Source of the DNA: an uncultured Lachnospiraceae bacterium
Lineage (GTDB): Bacteria; Bacillota; Clostridia; Lachnospirales; Lachnospiraceae
Assembly (NCBI GenBank): GCA_947628955.1
Contig: CANRBX010000032.1
Coordinates: 1 to 34,609, forward strand
Length of the DNA stretch: 34,609 nt
Direction: 5' to 3'
Within the stretch, counting starts at the first letter, position 1; every line of letters begins with the position of its first letter. The position numbers and the translations under genes were made by a program. Positions 6,405-15,124 of this stretch are shown piece by piece. The notes under the pieces are model-generated. The model was not told where the DNA came from. It searched no databases and saw only the letters and a program-made list of their open reading frames with translations.

Positions 6405-7115
6405 ATGAGACGGCAGGTAAGTCTGGAGGAAATCTCAGACGGAAGATTATATGGTAAAAATGACATGGTACGCACGGACTGTGGGGGCTGCAGGGGATGT
6501 TCTTCCTGCTGCAGAGGAATGGGAAATTCGGTGATTCTTGATCCGCTTGATATTTACCGGCTGACGGTCGGACTGTCCTGCACGTTTGAAGGGCTGATGA
6601 CGGATAAGATCGGGCTGAATGTGGTGGACGGTGTGATTCTGCCGAATCTGAAAATGAGTGCCGGTGATGAGACCTGTGCGTTTCTGGATGCAGCCGGCCG
6701 CTGCAGTATCCATGCGCAGAGACCCGGCATCTGCAGACTGTTTCCGCTGGGACGATTCTATCCGCCGGCGGAAACAGGTACGGAAGATTCAAACCTACGC
6801 GGTTTCCGGTATTTCCTGCAGGTGCATGAGTGCCCCATGCCGAATAAGACGAAGGTGAAAGTGAGCAAGTGGGTCGATACGCCGGATCTGAACCGCTATG
6901 AACAGTTCGTGAATGACTGGCATTATTTTCTGGAGCATGTGCAGGAGCGGGTGGCGCAGGAGGCGGACGAAGAGATCAGGAAGATCAACCTGCTGCTGCT
7001 GAAGCTGTTTTATATAAAGCCCTATGACAATATCGGGCCTTATGATGAGAGAGATTTCTACAGGCAGTTCGGGGAGCGCCTGGCGATGGCCCGCGAGGTA
7101 CTGGATCTTGCCTGA
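6405..7115 (+). CDS. YkgJ-like CxxCxxCC cysteine-cluster protein
   Basis: The 236-aa protein carries the family signature: CGGCRGCSSCC near residues 26-36, then CAFLDAAGRCSIH and RPGICRLFPLGR in the middle. The cysteines probably bind a metal or Fe-S cluster. The biochemical role of this family (UPF0153/PF03692-type) is not settled. The start at 6405 is preferred because GGGAGG lies 7 nt upstream. The C-terminal 80 residues are helical and acidic. It stands alone, with its own promoter. Confidence 0.85.
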   Translation: MRRQVSLEEISDGRLYGKNDMVRTDCGGCRGCSSCCRGMGNSVILDPLDIYRLTVGLSCTFEGLMTDKIGLNVVDGVILPNLKMSAGDETCAFLDAAGRCSIHAQRPGICRLFPLGRFYPPAETGTEDSNLRGFRYFLQVHECPMPNKTKVKVSKWVDTPDLNRYEQFVNDWHYFLEHVQERVAQEADEEIRKINLLLLKLFYIKPYDNIGPYDERDFYRQFGERLAMAREVLDLA

Positions 7116-7328
7116 GGAAACCTGGGGAAACGATGCGTCAGCTCTTGTCCGGGAGCCGGTTTGACGGTTGTTGTATGAGGAATCAGGCCCTGTCAGGCAT
7201 TGCCCCATATGGCAGCAGATTTAATAGTCAGGAAATGAATTTGTAAAAACGAAGAGCCTGGACTATTGCATGATATCCGTGGGATTTTCATATGATTTAG
7301 TAAGAATATCCGGGGCGGAGCAGACACG

Positions 7329-8063
7329 ATGGAGAAAGAAATTTATTTTGCGTGGTACCGTTTGAGGGGACTCGGGCTGGTTTGCCTGTGTTCCTTCGTA
7401 TTTTTTTTCGGAGCGTATCTGGCGAACCAAAGAAGCCTGGCGGTGAGCGGCGGTGCCGGCGCGCAGATTCTGCCGGTGAGCCATGTGCAGAGGGAGGATG
7501 GCAGGCTGGCGCTGAGCTTTGACCTTGCAAAGGGAAGCGGCAGTGTCCGGATGATACTGGACATCCTGGAGAAGTATCACGCGAAGGCTACATTTTTTGT
7601 GACAAAGACCTGGGCAGAGACGCATCAGGAGGAAGTAAGGGAAATTGCGGAGGCGGGGCATGACCTCGGCAGCCGCGGGGCGGACCGCAGGAGCATGGCG
7701 GGACAGCCGCGGGAAGAGATATCGGCGGAATTGAAGGGCGTACGTGATACGCTGAGAGACCTGACCGGGATTTCGGTGAATCTGTTCCGTGCGCCGTACG
7801 GAGAATACGATGTCACGCTGCTCGGCGTGCTGAATGCGGAGGGATATGTCCCGGTTCGGTGGAATATCGACTCGGAAGACTGGAAGGACTATGGTGTGGA
7901 ATCCGTTCTTCAGAAGGTGCTCGAAAGCGAAGAGCTGAGCGCGGGCTCTATCGTGCGCCTGCACGGGGGAGCGGAGTACACGGGCCAGGCGCTGGAGGCC
8001 CTGGTCGCCGGGCTGCAGGAAAAGGGTTATGAGCTGGCGGCCGTCTCACAGCTGCTGTCGTGA
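7329..8063 (+). CDS. membrane-anchored NodB-fold protein, degenerate polysaccharide deacetylase
   Basis: The 244-aa protein has one N-terminal signal-anchor (residues 13-31) followed by a NodB homology domain. Motifs 3-5 are kept: FRAPYGEYD (153-161), IDSEDW (180-185) and GSIVRLHGG (206-214). The metal site is not. Motif 1 reads SFDLAKG instead of TFDDG, so one Asp is Leu66. Motif 2, normally H-(S/T)-x-x-x-H, reads GSRGADR with Arg at both His positions (116 and 120; both codons are CGC, one step from CAC). It is therefore probably not an active metal-dependent deacetylase. SD GGGGCGGAG lies 8 nt before the ATG. It converges on the DUF5722 gene, 10 nt apart. Confidence 0.85.
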   Translation: MEKEIYFAWYRLRGLGLVCLCSFVFFFGAYLANQRSLAVSGGAGAQILPVSHVQREDGRLALSFDLAKGSGSVRMILDILEKYHAKATFFVTKTWAETHQEEVREIAEAGHDLGSRGADRRSMAGQPREEISAELKGVRDTLRDLTGISVNLFRAPYGEYDVTLLGVLNAEGYVPVRWNIDSEDWKDYGVESVLQKVLESEELSAGSIVRLHGGAEYTGQALEALVAGLQEKGYELAAVSQLLS

Positions 8064-8073
8064 TTTCTGCCCA

Positions 8074-10212
8074 TCATCCCCGCAGCGGATACGACATTTT
8101 CAGAAATGCGTCGTCGGCCCAGCCGCCGCTCACCGGGGAGACGAGGATGCGGATCTTCTGGACGGCGTTCTGATAATACCAGTTTCCGAGCGGCACGCTG
8201 AGGCGCACGGGTTCGTCGCAGCTGATGACGCAGCTGCTCTCGAGAATGTTGTTTCCGCTGATAAACAGGATCGTGACCCGCGTTTTTGCGGCCTCGGCGC
8301 CGTGCACCCGCAGCGTGGTGCACAGATGCGGGGCCTGCGTGAAGTCGAGCCCCTTTGAGAAGGTCTGGGAGAAGCCCCAGAGGCTGTTGAGGTTCCGGCT
8401 GCCGTCATGGCCTGCCTGGAGCGTGCTCTTCGTCCTCTCAATCTGCGAGGCGGCTCCGTAGAGCTTCCATTTGGATGAGATGGACGCGGCTTTCTGGTAG
8501 CTTTCGACCTGCTGCGGAACGGCGGTCGCGTAGGAATTTTTGCTGTACAGAAGCGGATTGAACCCGGGAATGACATCGGACCACTGGCTGATGCCGATGA
8601 CGGAGAGGGAATCTGCGGTCACATTCTCCGCGAGGTTGGAGTCCATGTATTTGAAGACTCCCCAGGACTGCTTTTTGGTATCGGCCCATTCCATCTTTCC
8701 GCCGGAGGTATCGGTCGTCCACAGCCCGAGGTCCAGTCCCTGGTCAACCTCGGCCTGATGATCGACGTGGCGGTTCATGATAAAGGAATCGATCATGTCG
8801 TCGGATTCCGTCAGATAGTAGCTGTAGGCGATGGCCGCGGCCTGCTCCTTCTGCGCGTCAATCTTGAGGTCGGTATCCCCGACTTTGAGATGCCGCACGG
8901 AGGTATATCCTTGCTCGGAGAGGATGACGCGGGTCTCTGAACCGTATTTCTGGCGGATGTAGGAGGTCAGGATTCCGATATTTCCCATGTTGATGACGGG
9001 CGAGGTCAGCGCCTGCTCCACCTGGCTGTTGGTGTTTGCCCAGAAGCGCGGCTCGGTGAGCGGCGAGCTGTAGGGGTGGTAGGCCAGATTCCAGGGGATG
9101 GAGCCGCCGCTCTCCAGGGCGGAGGCAAAGGCGTCGAGCATCTCCCGTGATGTAAAGCTGCCGCTGACACGGGTGTTCCACAGATGGTCGAGCGAAATAT
9201 ATACGCGGGCGTTGGAATAAATACTTGTCACGGTATTGTAGGTCAGGCGGAACATCCGGGCGTAGATTTTTGCGTACTGGCTCAGCGTTTTGCTTCCGGC
9301 ATAATTGTAGACATTATAGTTGTTCACCTCGTTCCCGACGATCCAGTTCACGATGCGTCCGTGTCTGGCGGACGAGGATCCGTAGCGGGAGCAGAGGAAA
9401 GCGAGCGCCGCCTGCAGCTGCTCCCTTGCCGCCGCATTGGAGGTATTCCAGGCGTAGAAGCTGTGCCCCAGCTTCCGGCCGTCCGGATAGATCAGGGCCT
9501 TGAGATCTTTGCGCCAGCCGAGCAGCAGGATCGCGCTGACGATGACGTTATTTTCCTTCAGCGCCGTCAGCTGGGTGTCATATTCACTGACGATGCCCCT
9601 GCGGAACCAGTAGGTCTTTCCGTGGTACGAGTAGGGGACGGACTCTGTCTCATTGGATTCCGCGTCGGGGGCGATCAGATCCGAGAAAACGATGTTCAGC
9701 GTGGAATGACGGATGTTCAGATCGACTGCGTCCTCGAGCATGTCGGCGCTGGTCTGCAGCCCCTTCTTTGAAGAGGCCGTCGGAAAGCTGTATTTGTATG
9801 TTGCGGCTTTCCTGGGATTGGAGAGATACATGTAGTTGCTGACGGCCGCGTAGGCGCCGTTGTTCTTTTTGACGGCGACCACAAAGCGGGAGTACAGAAG
9901 CGTAGTGGATTTTGTGTTGTTGAGATTTGCGGAGAACGTCATTTTCTTCGCTTTTTTCTTTGCGGCGAGCGGCCGGGCCGACTCGGGGATCTTTGACTGG
10001 GTAAAGGAGAGCGCGAACAGGTAGCACTTGCTTCCGCTCACGGCGGAAGGGTCTGAAAGGGTGGCTGTGACGCTGACCTTTTTGGCGGAAGAAAGCTGGC
10101 ATTTTGTGATCTGGACCGGGCGGTTGGCGGCCCGGACGCATGCCGGGCAGAAAGCGGCCGCGAGGAACAGGATATATACAGGAAGCAGTATTTTTTTTCT
10201 GAAATATCGCAT
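8074..10212 (-). CDS. secreted DUF5722 glycoside-hydrolase-like protein
   Basis: The 712-aa protein has an N-terminal signal peptide (basic RYFRKK, hydrophobic 8-25, cleavage near ACVRAAN). An N-terminal beta-rich domain (30-135) is followed by a TIM-barrel-like domain with candidate catalytic glutamates E295 in IVGNEVNN and E433 in ILSEQGY, a spacing typical of retaining clan GH-A enzymes. The C-terminal part (from about 600) looks like a beta-sandwich. I recognise the family as DUF5722 from these motifs; the substrate is unknown. SD GGAGGGG is 5 nt before the ATG. It has its own promoter, divergent from citrate synthase. A secreted GH5-like gene 4 kb away suggests shared use of plant or matrix polysaccharide. 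Confidence 0.85.
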   Translation of the reverse strand: MRYFRKKILLPVYILFLAAAFCPACVRAANRPVQITKCQLSSAKKVSVTATLSDPSAVSGSKCYLFALSFTQSKIPESARPLAAKKKAKKMTFSANLNNTKSTTLLYSRFVVAVKKNNGAYAAVSNYMYLSNPRKAATYKYSFPTASSKKGLQTSADMLEDAVDLNIRHSTLNIVFSDLIAPDAESNETESVPYSYHGKTYWFRRGIVSEYDTQLTALKENNVIVSAILLLGWRKDLKALIYPDGRKLGHSFYAWNTSNAAAREQLQAALAFLCSRYGSSSARHGRIVNWIVGNEVNNYNVYNYAGSKTLSQYAKIYARMFRLTYNTVTSIYSNARVYISLDHLWNTRVSGSFTSREMLDAFASALESGGSIPWNLAYHPYSSPLTEPRFWANTNSQVEQALTSPVINMGNIGILTSYIRQKYGSETRVILSEQGYTSVRHLKVGDTDLKIDAQKEQAAAIAYSYYLTESDDMIDSFIMNRHVDHQAEVDQGLDLGLWTTDTSGGKMEWADTKKQSWGVFKYMDSNLAENVTADSLSVIGISQWSDVIPGFNPLLYSKNSYATAVPQQVESYQKAASISSKWKLYGAASQIERTKSTLQAGHDGSRNLNSLWGFSQTFSKGLDFTQAPHLCTTLRVHGAEAAKTRVTILFISGNNILESSCVISCDEPVRLSVPLGNWYYQNAVQKIRILVSPVSGGWADDAFLKMSYPLRG

Positions 10213-10254
10213 AAAACCCCTCCGAAATTTTTCTGAACTGAATAAAGATACTCT

Positions 10255-10283
10255 ATTCTACCATCCCTTCCCGCTCCTGTAAA
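10255..10283 (-). promoter_or_regulatory. promoter of the DUF5722 gene
   Basis: Minus strand TTTACA (10283-10278), 17-nt spacer, TAGAAT (10260-10255). The -35 lies inside a palindrome (10268-10293). Confidence 0.65.
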
Positions 10284-10293
10284 CAGGCGGGAA
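10268..10293. promoter_or_regulatory. palindrome between divergent promoters, possible operator
   Basis: TTCCCGC (10268-10274) and GCGGGAA (10287-10293) form the outer arms, with an inner CTGT-AA-ACAG dyad. It covers the -35 of the DUF5722 promoter and ends 11 nt before the -35 of the citrate synthase promoter, a position suited to a shared regulator. No T-run follows, so it is not a terminator. Confidence 0.5.
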
Positions 10294-10303
10294 CCGGAGA
10301 AAC

Positions 10304-10332
10304 TTGCAGAATAAAAAAAGATGTGGTATAGT
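10304..10332 (+). promoter_or_regulatory. promoter of citrate synthase
   Basis: TTGCAG (10304-10309), 17-nt spacer, TATAGT (10327-10332), about 30 nt before the ATG. Confidence 0.75.
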
Positions 10333-10361
10333 TTCTGTAACACAGGAAAGGAGGACAAAGG

Positions 10362-11696
10362 ATGAGCTATGAGAAGAATATTATGAGTTATGCGGCGCAG
10401 CAGGAAGCGCTGTGCAGAAAAAATGATTTGATTTCGGATCATTTGTTTCAGGAATTCGGGGTGTACCGCGGGCTCAGAGACGACAACGGAAAAGGTGTTG
10501 TGACCGGCCTGACCAGCATTTCCAAAATTGTCTCTTTTAAGGATGTGGACGGAGTCAAGACTCCGTGCGATGGCGAGCTCTGGTACCGGGGATATCCGGT
10601 GCAGCAGCTTGTGCAGGAGCTGGACAGGGACAATTTTGGCTTTGAGTCTACGGCATATCTGCTGCTGTTCGGCGAAAAGCCGGATCCGCATGCGCTGCTG
10701 GAGTTCCGTCAGATCCTTGCGGAGGGGCGCGATCTCCCGACGAATTTTACGAGAGACGTGATCATGAAGGCCCCGAGCAGGGACATCATGAATTCCATGA
10801 TCCGCAGTATCCTGACGCTTGCCTCGTACGACGAGAGGGCCACGGATACCGAACTCGCCAACAGCCTGCGGCAGTGCATCCAGCTGATCAGCGTATTCCC
10901 GCTGCTGGCAGTCTACGGCTACCATGCGTACAACCACTACGAGCACAATGACAGCATGTACATTCACCGCCCGGACCATGACCTGTCCACGGCGGAGAAT
11001 CTTCTGATGATGCTGCGTCCGGACCGCTCCTACTCGAAGCTGGAGGCAAAGGTGCTGGACATCGCGCTGATGCTGCACATGGAGCACGGCGGCGGAAACA
11101 ATTCCACGTTCACGACGCGCGTCGTCACATCGTCCGGCTCGGATACATACTCGGCCATGGCCGCGGCAATGGCGTCTCTGAAGGGCCCGAAGCACGGCGG
11201 CGCGAACATCAAGGTCATGGAGATGATGGAGGACATCCGCAGCCATGTGCGCGATTACGAGGATAAGGAAGAGGTTGAGGCTTATCTGACGAAGCTGCTC
11301 GACGGAGAGACTTTTGACCGCAAGGGACTGATTTACGGCATGGGCCATGCGGTATACTCCCTGTCCGACCCGCGTGAGCGCATTTTCAAGAGATTTGTGG
11401 AGATGCTTGCGGCGGAGAAGCACCGGGAGCACGATATGGCGCTGTACAACAACATCGAAGAGATCGCCCCGAAGGTGATCGCGAAAAAGCGCAGGATCTT
11501 CAAGGGCGTCAGCCCGAACGTGGACTTCTACAGCGGATTCGTGTACCAGATGCTGAACATACCGGTGGAGCTGTACACGCCGATCTTTGCGATCGCGAGG
11601 ATCGTCGGGTGGAGCGCGCACCGCATCGAAGAGCAGGTCGGCATGGGCAAGATCATCCGCCCGGCCTATCTGAGCGTGATGGAAGAGAAGGTCTGA
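10362..11696 (+). CDS. gltA: citrate synthase
   Basis: The 444-aa protein condenses acetyl-CoA with oxaloacetate to citrate. Active-site features are visible: H242 in LHMEHGGGNNSTF, H278 in GPKHGGAN, H329 in GMGHAVY, and the catalytic aspartate D388 in NVDFYSG. The long N-terminus before GVVTGLT and the GELWYRGY segment fit the clostridial branch. SD AAAGGAGG lies before the ATG. In anaerobic clostridia it usually feeds the oxidative arm to 2-oxoglutarate and glutamate; no aconitase or isocitrate dehydrogenase gene is next to it. A DUF554 gene follows after 98 nt with no clear promoter, so the two may be co-transcribed. Confidence 0.97.
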   Translation: MSYEKNIMSYAAQQEALCRKNDLISDHLFQEFGVYRGLRDDNGKGVVTGLTSISKIVSFKDVDGVKTPCDGELWYRGYPVQQLVQELDRDNFGFESTAYLLLFGEKPDPHALLEFRQILAEGRDLPTNFTRDVIMKAPSRDIMNSMIRSILTLASYDERATDTELANSLRQCIQLISVFPLLAVYGYHAYNHYEHNDSMYIHRPDHDLSTAENLLMMLRPDRSYSKLEAKVLDIALMLHMEHGGGNNSTFTTRVVTSSGSDTYSAMAAAMASLKGPKHGGANIKVMEMMEDIRSHVRDYEDKEEVEAYLTKLLDGETFDRKGLIYGMGHAVYSLSDPRERIFKRFVEMLAAEKHREHDMALYNNIEEIAPKVIAKKRRIFKGVSPNVDFYSGFVYQMLNIPVELYTPIFAIARIVGWSAHRIEEQVGMGKIIRPAYLSVMEEKV

Positions 11697-11794
11697 GGCA
11701 GCGGCGCTGCCCGGGCAATCCTGCAGATATGGAGGAAAGGAGATTCCGGGGAGTTTCCGGCCTCTGGCCGGGCATGCTCCCCGGAGAATTTGTG

Positions 11795-12481
11795 ATGCTT
11801 GGAACAATCGTGAATACCGGAACGATCCTCACGGGAAGCATTCTCGGGAGTGTTCTGCGCAAGGGGATCAAGGAAAAATATCAGAACGCGCTGTACACAG
11901 CGATGGGGCTTGCGGCGACGGCGCTCGGGATCAACGCAGTTGTGAGCAATATGCCGAAGAGCAATTATCCGGTACTGTTCATTGTCAGCCTGGCGGTCGG
12001 CAGTCTGATCGGGACGATCATCGATCTGGACGCGAAATTTCAGGGACTGGTCGGCAGGTACTCAAAATCAAATCTGGGGCAGGGGCTTTCGACCGGTATC
12101 CTGCTGTACTGCATCGGGACGCTGTCCATCCTCGGTCCGGTCATGAGCGCGCTGCACGGGGACAACACGTATCTTTTCACGAATGCGACGCTCGATTTCG
12201 TGACCTCGACGGTTCTGGCGTCCACCTACGGGATCGGGATGGCGTTCGCCGCGCCGGTTCTGTTCTGCTGGCAGGGCTCCATTTATCTGATCGCAGGACA
12301 CCTGTCCGGGACATTTTTCTCAGAGGAAATGATCGCCGAGCTCTGCATCGTCGGGGGTGTGCTGATCTTCAGCTCGGGTATCGGGATCCTGAAGATCAAG
12401 GACTGCAAGACGCTCAACATGCTGCCATCGCTGGCCGTGCCGATCGTGTTTTTTGTGGTGAAAGGACTGCTGTTTTCGTGA
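11795..12481 (+). CDS. DUF554 family membrane protein
   Basis: The 228-aa protein is almost wholly hydrophobic, with about six to seven membrane segments. It begins with the family-typical GTIVNTGTILTGSILG and has GLSTGILLYCIGTLSILGP and the TSTVLASTYGIGM motif characteristic of DUF554. Transport is presumed, but the substrate is unknown. ATG 11795 is chosen because GGAG lies 8 nt upstream; the frame stays open back into the citrate synthase gene but without a plausible start. A small direct repeat (GACGACGAC twice) follows the stop. Confidence 0.9.
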   Translation: MLGTIVNTGTILTGSILGSVLRKGIKEKYQNALYTAMGLAATALGINAVVSNMPKSNYPVLFIVSLAVGSLIGTIIDLDAKFQGLVGRYSKSNLGQGLSTGILLYCIGTLSILGPVMSALHGDNTYLFTNATLDFVTSTVLASTYGIGMAFAAPVLFCWQGSIYLIAGHLSGTFFSEEMIAELCIVGGVLIFSSGIGILKIKDCKTLNMLPSLAVPIVFFVVKGLLFS

Positions 12482-12551
12482 AGTGTCGGGAGACGACGAC
12501 CTTGCGACGACGACTTTGCCCTATATTGTTATGGAGAAATCTCTGATACTG

Positions 12552-12560
12552 TGCTAGAAT
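12552..12560 (+). promoter_or_regulatory. candidate extended -10 of the AAA ATPase gene
   Basis: TGC-TAGAAT at 12552-12560, about 75 nt before the start, with no good -35 (TGGAGA at 17 nt). A perfect TATAAT at 12621-12626 is too close to the start codon unless the mRNA is nearly leaderless. Confidence 0.35.
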
Positions 12561-12639
12561 CAAAAACAGAGACAGGCACACGATATAAGGGCATTTTTCC
12601 TCCATTATCTGTATATCATATATAATGGGGGGATGCTGC

Positions 12640-13773
12640 ATGGATGAAAGGATAGAATACGTGAAAATACGGTGGATTGAATTTGAGAATCTGAAAACGG
12701 GTCTTAAAATTGAAAGAATAAATTTTAACAAAGACATTACTTTGTTAGTCGGATTATCCGGCGTGGGGAAGACACAAATCCTTAATGCAGTGGAATATTC
12801 ACTGAATCTTGCGGTTAATAAAGCTGCAGCACTGCAGCCCTGTCGTGTCGGAATGGGTATTTTAATCGATAATGATGAATATGAATGGTTCTATGAAATC
12901 AATGAAATAGACAAAGATGAATTAATTATCAATGAAGAAGACAGATATGAATTTTCATTTGAAAAACTCTTGTGTAATGGAAAAATTATTTTTGAAAGAA
13001 AGAATGAGAGGGTGAGCGTAATTGGATATGACAAGGTCCCTCAGCCTAAGAAGGATGAAAGTTTAATCTGGCAGTATTCGGAAGATGAAAATCTGGGATT
13101 TCTGGTTTCCGGGATTCGCAAATTGTATTCTGTAGAAATCGAATTGGCAGTCAGAGGGGGGATCCGGAGTGAGAATTTCAGCCGTCTGAAGTCTAAAGTG
13201 ACAGATACGATCAGAAATGAAAACGTGGAATTTAAAGCGTTCAGTCATCTTCCGGTGGCATTAAAATTGTATATTGTGAAAAGATATTATCCCGAATTAT
13301 ATGTTAAGATCTTTGAGGCTGTGAAAGATTTATTTATTGAGATTGAAGACATAGATGTAGAAGAAGACAGTATAAGGGAATTGTATTTAGTATCCATCCA
13401 GGTATATGGGAAAAAACTTATGCAGTATGATATTTCAAATGGGATGCTAAAAACCATATATTATATTGTCGAATTGTTTACCATGTCGAAAGACTCGCTG
13501 GTGTTGATTGATGAATTTGAAAATGGTCTGGGAGTGAACTGTATTGATCTGCTCTCTGAATTAATGCTGTCAGAGCGAAATGACCTTCAGTTTATTATAA
13601 CCAGCCATCACCCCAAAATTATTAATGCTATTGATAAAGAAAAATGGAGAATTATTGACAGGGACAATTGCGTAGTAAAAAACAGCGGCAGTTTGGATTA
13701 TGGAATAGGGAATAGTCAGCATGACGCCTATTTCAATTTGATAAACAGATGGGAGTTTGAGGGAAAGATATAA
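12640..13773 (+). CDS. AAA-type ATPase, OLD/AAA_21-like
   Basis: The 377-aa ABC/SMC-type ATPase has Walker A GLSGVGKT (38-45), a signature-like SNGM (266-269), Walker B LVLIDEFENG (287-296) and a switch histidine in TSHHP (near 323). Between them is an AT-coded, Glu/Lys-rich insert. No TOPRIM or other nuclease domain is fused, and no nuclease gene follows. Start 12640 is preferred over 12625 because GGGGGG precedes it by about 7 nt. The gene is clearly more AT-rich than both neighbours, a sign of transfer. Such stand-alone ATPases occur in defence islands, but the function here is unknown. Confidence 0.85.
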   Translation: MDERIEYVKIRWIEFENLKTGLKIERINFNKDITLLVGLSGVGKTQILNAVEYSLNLAVNKAAALQPCRVGMGILIDNDEYEWFYEINEIDKDELIINEEDRYEFSFEKLLCNGKIIFERKNERVSVIGYDKVPQPKKDESLIWQYSEDENLGFLVSGIRKLYSVEIELAVRGGIRSENFSRLKSKVTDTIRNENVEFKAFSHLPVALKLYIVKRYYPELYVKIFEAVKDLFIEIEDIDVEEDSIRELYLVSIQVYGKKLMQYDISNGMLKTIYYIVELFTMSKDSLVLIDEFENGLGVNCIDLLSELMLSERNDLQFIITSHHPKIINAIDKEKWRIIDRDNCVVKNSGSLDYGIGNSQHDAYFNLINRWEFEGKI

Positions 13774-14004
13774 CGAATTTTAACTTTTTAAAGGAATCGT
13801 AGAGAGAACAGAAGTAACAGAGCATTTAAGATCATTTAAAAGGTTTTATGATTTTGTTTCCTGTGTAAAAGGAAAATGATTTTACATATCTGCGATTGAT
13901 GAGGAATGAGCTTTCTGCCCGCAGAACGTGTCCGGCGTGAGGGTTTATCGTGGAGATATGTGTAAAGATTCGCGCAGGGCCGCGGGACGGACGGGAGGAA
14001 TGAT

Positions 14005-15006
14005 ATGAGTAAGAGAAAAGGACTGCTGTGGTCTGCCTGTCTGGCCCTTGTACTGCTCCTTGGCTTCACGGGAAGCGGGATCACGTCCCGGGCGGCGAAG
14101 CTTCCGAGGCTGAAGGTGAGCGGCACGAAGCTGGTGTACGCCTCCGGCAGCAAAAAGGGAAAAACAGCGCAGCTCAAGGGCGTCAGCACACACGGCCTCT
14201 CCTGGTTTCCGGAATATGTGAACCAGAAGGCTTTTTCTTCCATGAAGAAGGACTGGAAGATCAATACGGTGCGCCTTGCGATGTACACCGCGGAGTACAA
14301 CGGGTACTGCACCGGGGATAGCGCCAACCGGAAAGCGCTTGAAAAGCTGGTCGACAACGGTGTGCGCTATGCAGCGAAAGCAGGGCTGTACGTGATCATC
14401 GACTGGCATATCCTGAGTGACGGCAGCCCGGAGACGTATCAGAGCCAGGCGGTCGCCTTTTTCAGAAAAATGGCGAAGAAATATAAGAACAATACAAACG
14501 TCATCTATGAGATCTGCAACGAGCCAAATGGAGGAACCTCATGGAACACGGTCCGCGGTTATGCCGCGAAGGTGATCAGCGCGATCCGCACTTATGATAA
14601 GAATGCTGTGATCGTGGTCGGCACGCCGACCTGGTCGCAGGATGTAGATGCCGCGGCCCGAAACCCGCTGAAAGGGAAGAATATCATGTACAGCCTCCAT
14701 TTTTATGCGGGAACCCATGGACAATGGCTCCGCGACAAAGCGCAGGCTGCGCTTCAGGAGGGTCTGCCGCTGTTTGTCACGGAATTTGCGATCTGCGACG
14801 CCTCCGGCAATGGCTCCCTGAACAAGACGGAAGGGAAAAAATGGATGAGCTTCCTGAAGAAAAACAAGATCCCCTATGTCGCCTGGAGCCTGTCGAACAA
14901 GGCAGAGACCGCTTCGCTGATCAAATCCTCCTGCCGCAGGACTTCGGACTGGTCAGCTTCAGACCTGACCGCGTGGGGAAAGTGGCTCGTGGCGCAGATG
15001 AAGTAG
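14005..15006 (+). CDS. secreted GH5-family endoglucanase-like glycosidase
   Basis: The 333-aa protein has a signal peptide (residues 1-30, cleavage near SRAA) and a single GH5 (beta/alpha)8 domain. Visible are KGVSTHGLSWFPE (58-70), DWH (133-135), the acid/base E173 in YEICNEPNG, H232 in LHFYAG and the nucleophile E260 in FVTEFA. This is the pattern of subfamily 2 (bacterial endo-beta-1,4-glucanases). No carbohydrate-binding or dockerin module is present. SD GGGAGGAATGAT precedes the ATG. The 230-nt upstream gap (13774-14004) holds a small TTTCCT/AGGAAA dyad but no promoter I can call. It converges on the TCS1 kinase gene. Confidence 0.92.
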   Translation: MSKRKGLLWSACLALVLLLGFTGSGITSRAAKLPRLKVSGTKLVYASGSKKGKTAQLKGVSTHGLSWFPEYVNQKAFSSMKKDWKINTVRLAMYTAEYNGYCTGDSANRKALEKLVDNGVRYAAKAGLYVIIDWHILSDGSPETYQSQAVAFFRKMAKKYKNNTNVIYEICNEPNGGTSWNTVRGYAAKVISAIRTYDKNAVIVVGTPTWSQDVDAAARNPLKGKNIMYSLHFYAGTHGQWLRDKAQAALQEGLPLFVTEFAICDASGNGSLNKTEGKKWMSFLKKNKIPYVAWSLSNKAETASLIKSSCRRTSDWSASDLTAWGKWLVAQMK

Positions 15007-15071
15007 AAGTGAGAAAGTAAGAGAAATAAGAAAGTAAAAGAAAGCAGGAAAAAGCAGGAGAAAATTTAACA

Positions 15072-15110
15072 GCCCGCTGTGCGCGACAGAACTCACGCAG
15101 CGGGCCTGCT
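15072..15110 (+). terminator. probable terminator of the GH5 gene
   Basis: GCCCGCTG (15072-15079) pairs with CAGCGGGC (15098-15105), with further GCG/CGC pairing inside. The following CTGCTTTA tract is a weak U-run. Confidence 0.5.
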
Positions 15111-15124
15111 TTATGTTGATGAAT

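Noticed and set aside
7266..7300. Sporulation-type promoter upstream of the NodB-fold gene
   Set aside because: A CATATGAT -10-like box is present, but no -35 matches a sporulation sigma factor at proper spacing.
10038..11807. 589-codon frame antisense to citrate synthase
   Set aside because: Fully overlaps a certain gene, has His/Arg/Val-rich composition typical of an antisense reading, and lacks a start signal.
12621..12626. TATAAT just before the AAA ATPase start
   Set aside because: It would leave only a few nucleotides of leader and exclude the SD; more likely part of an AT-rich leader.
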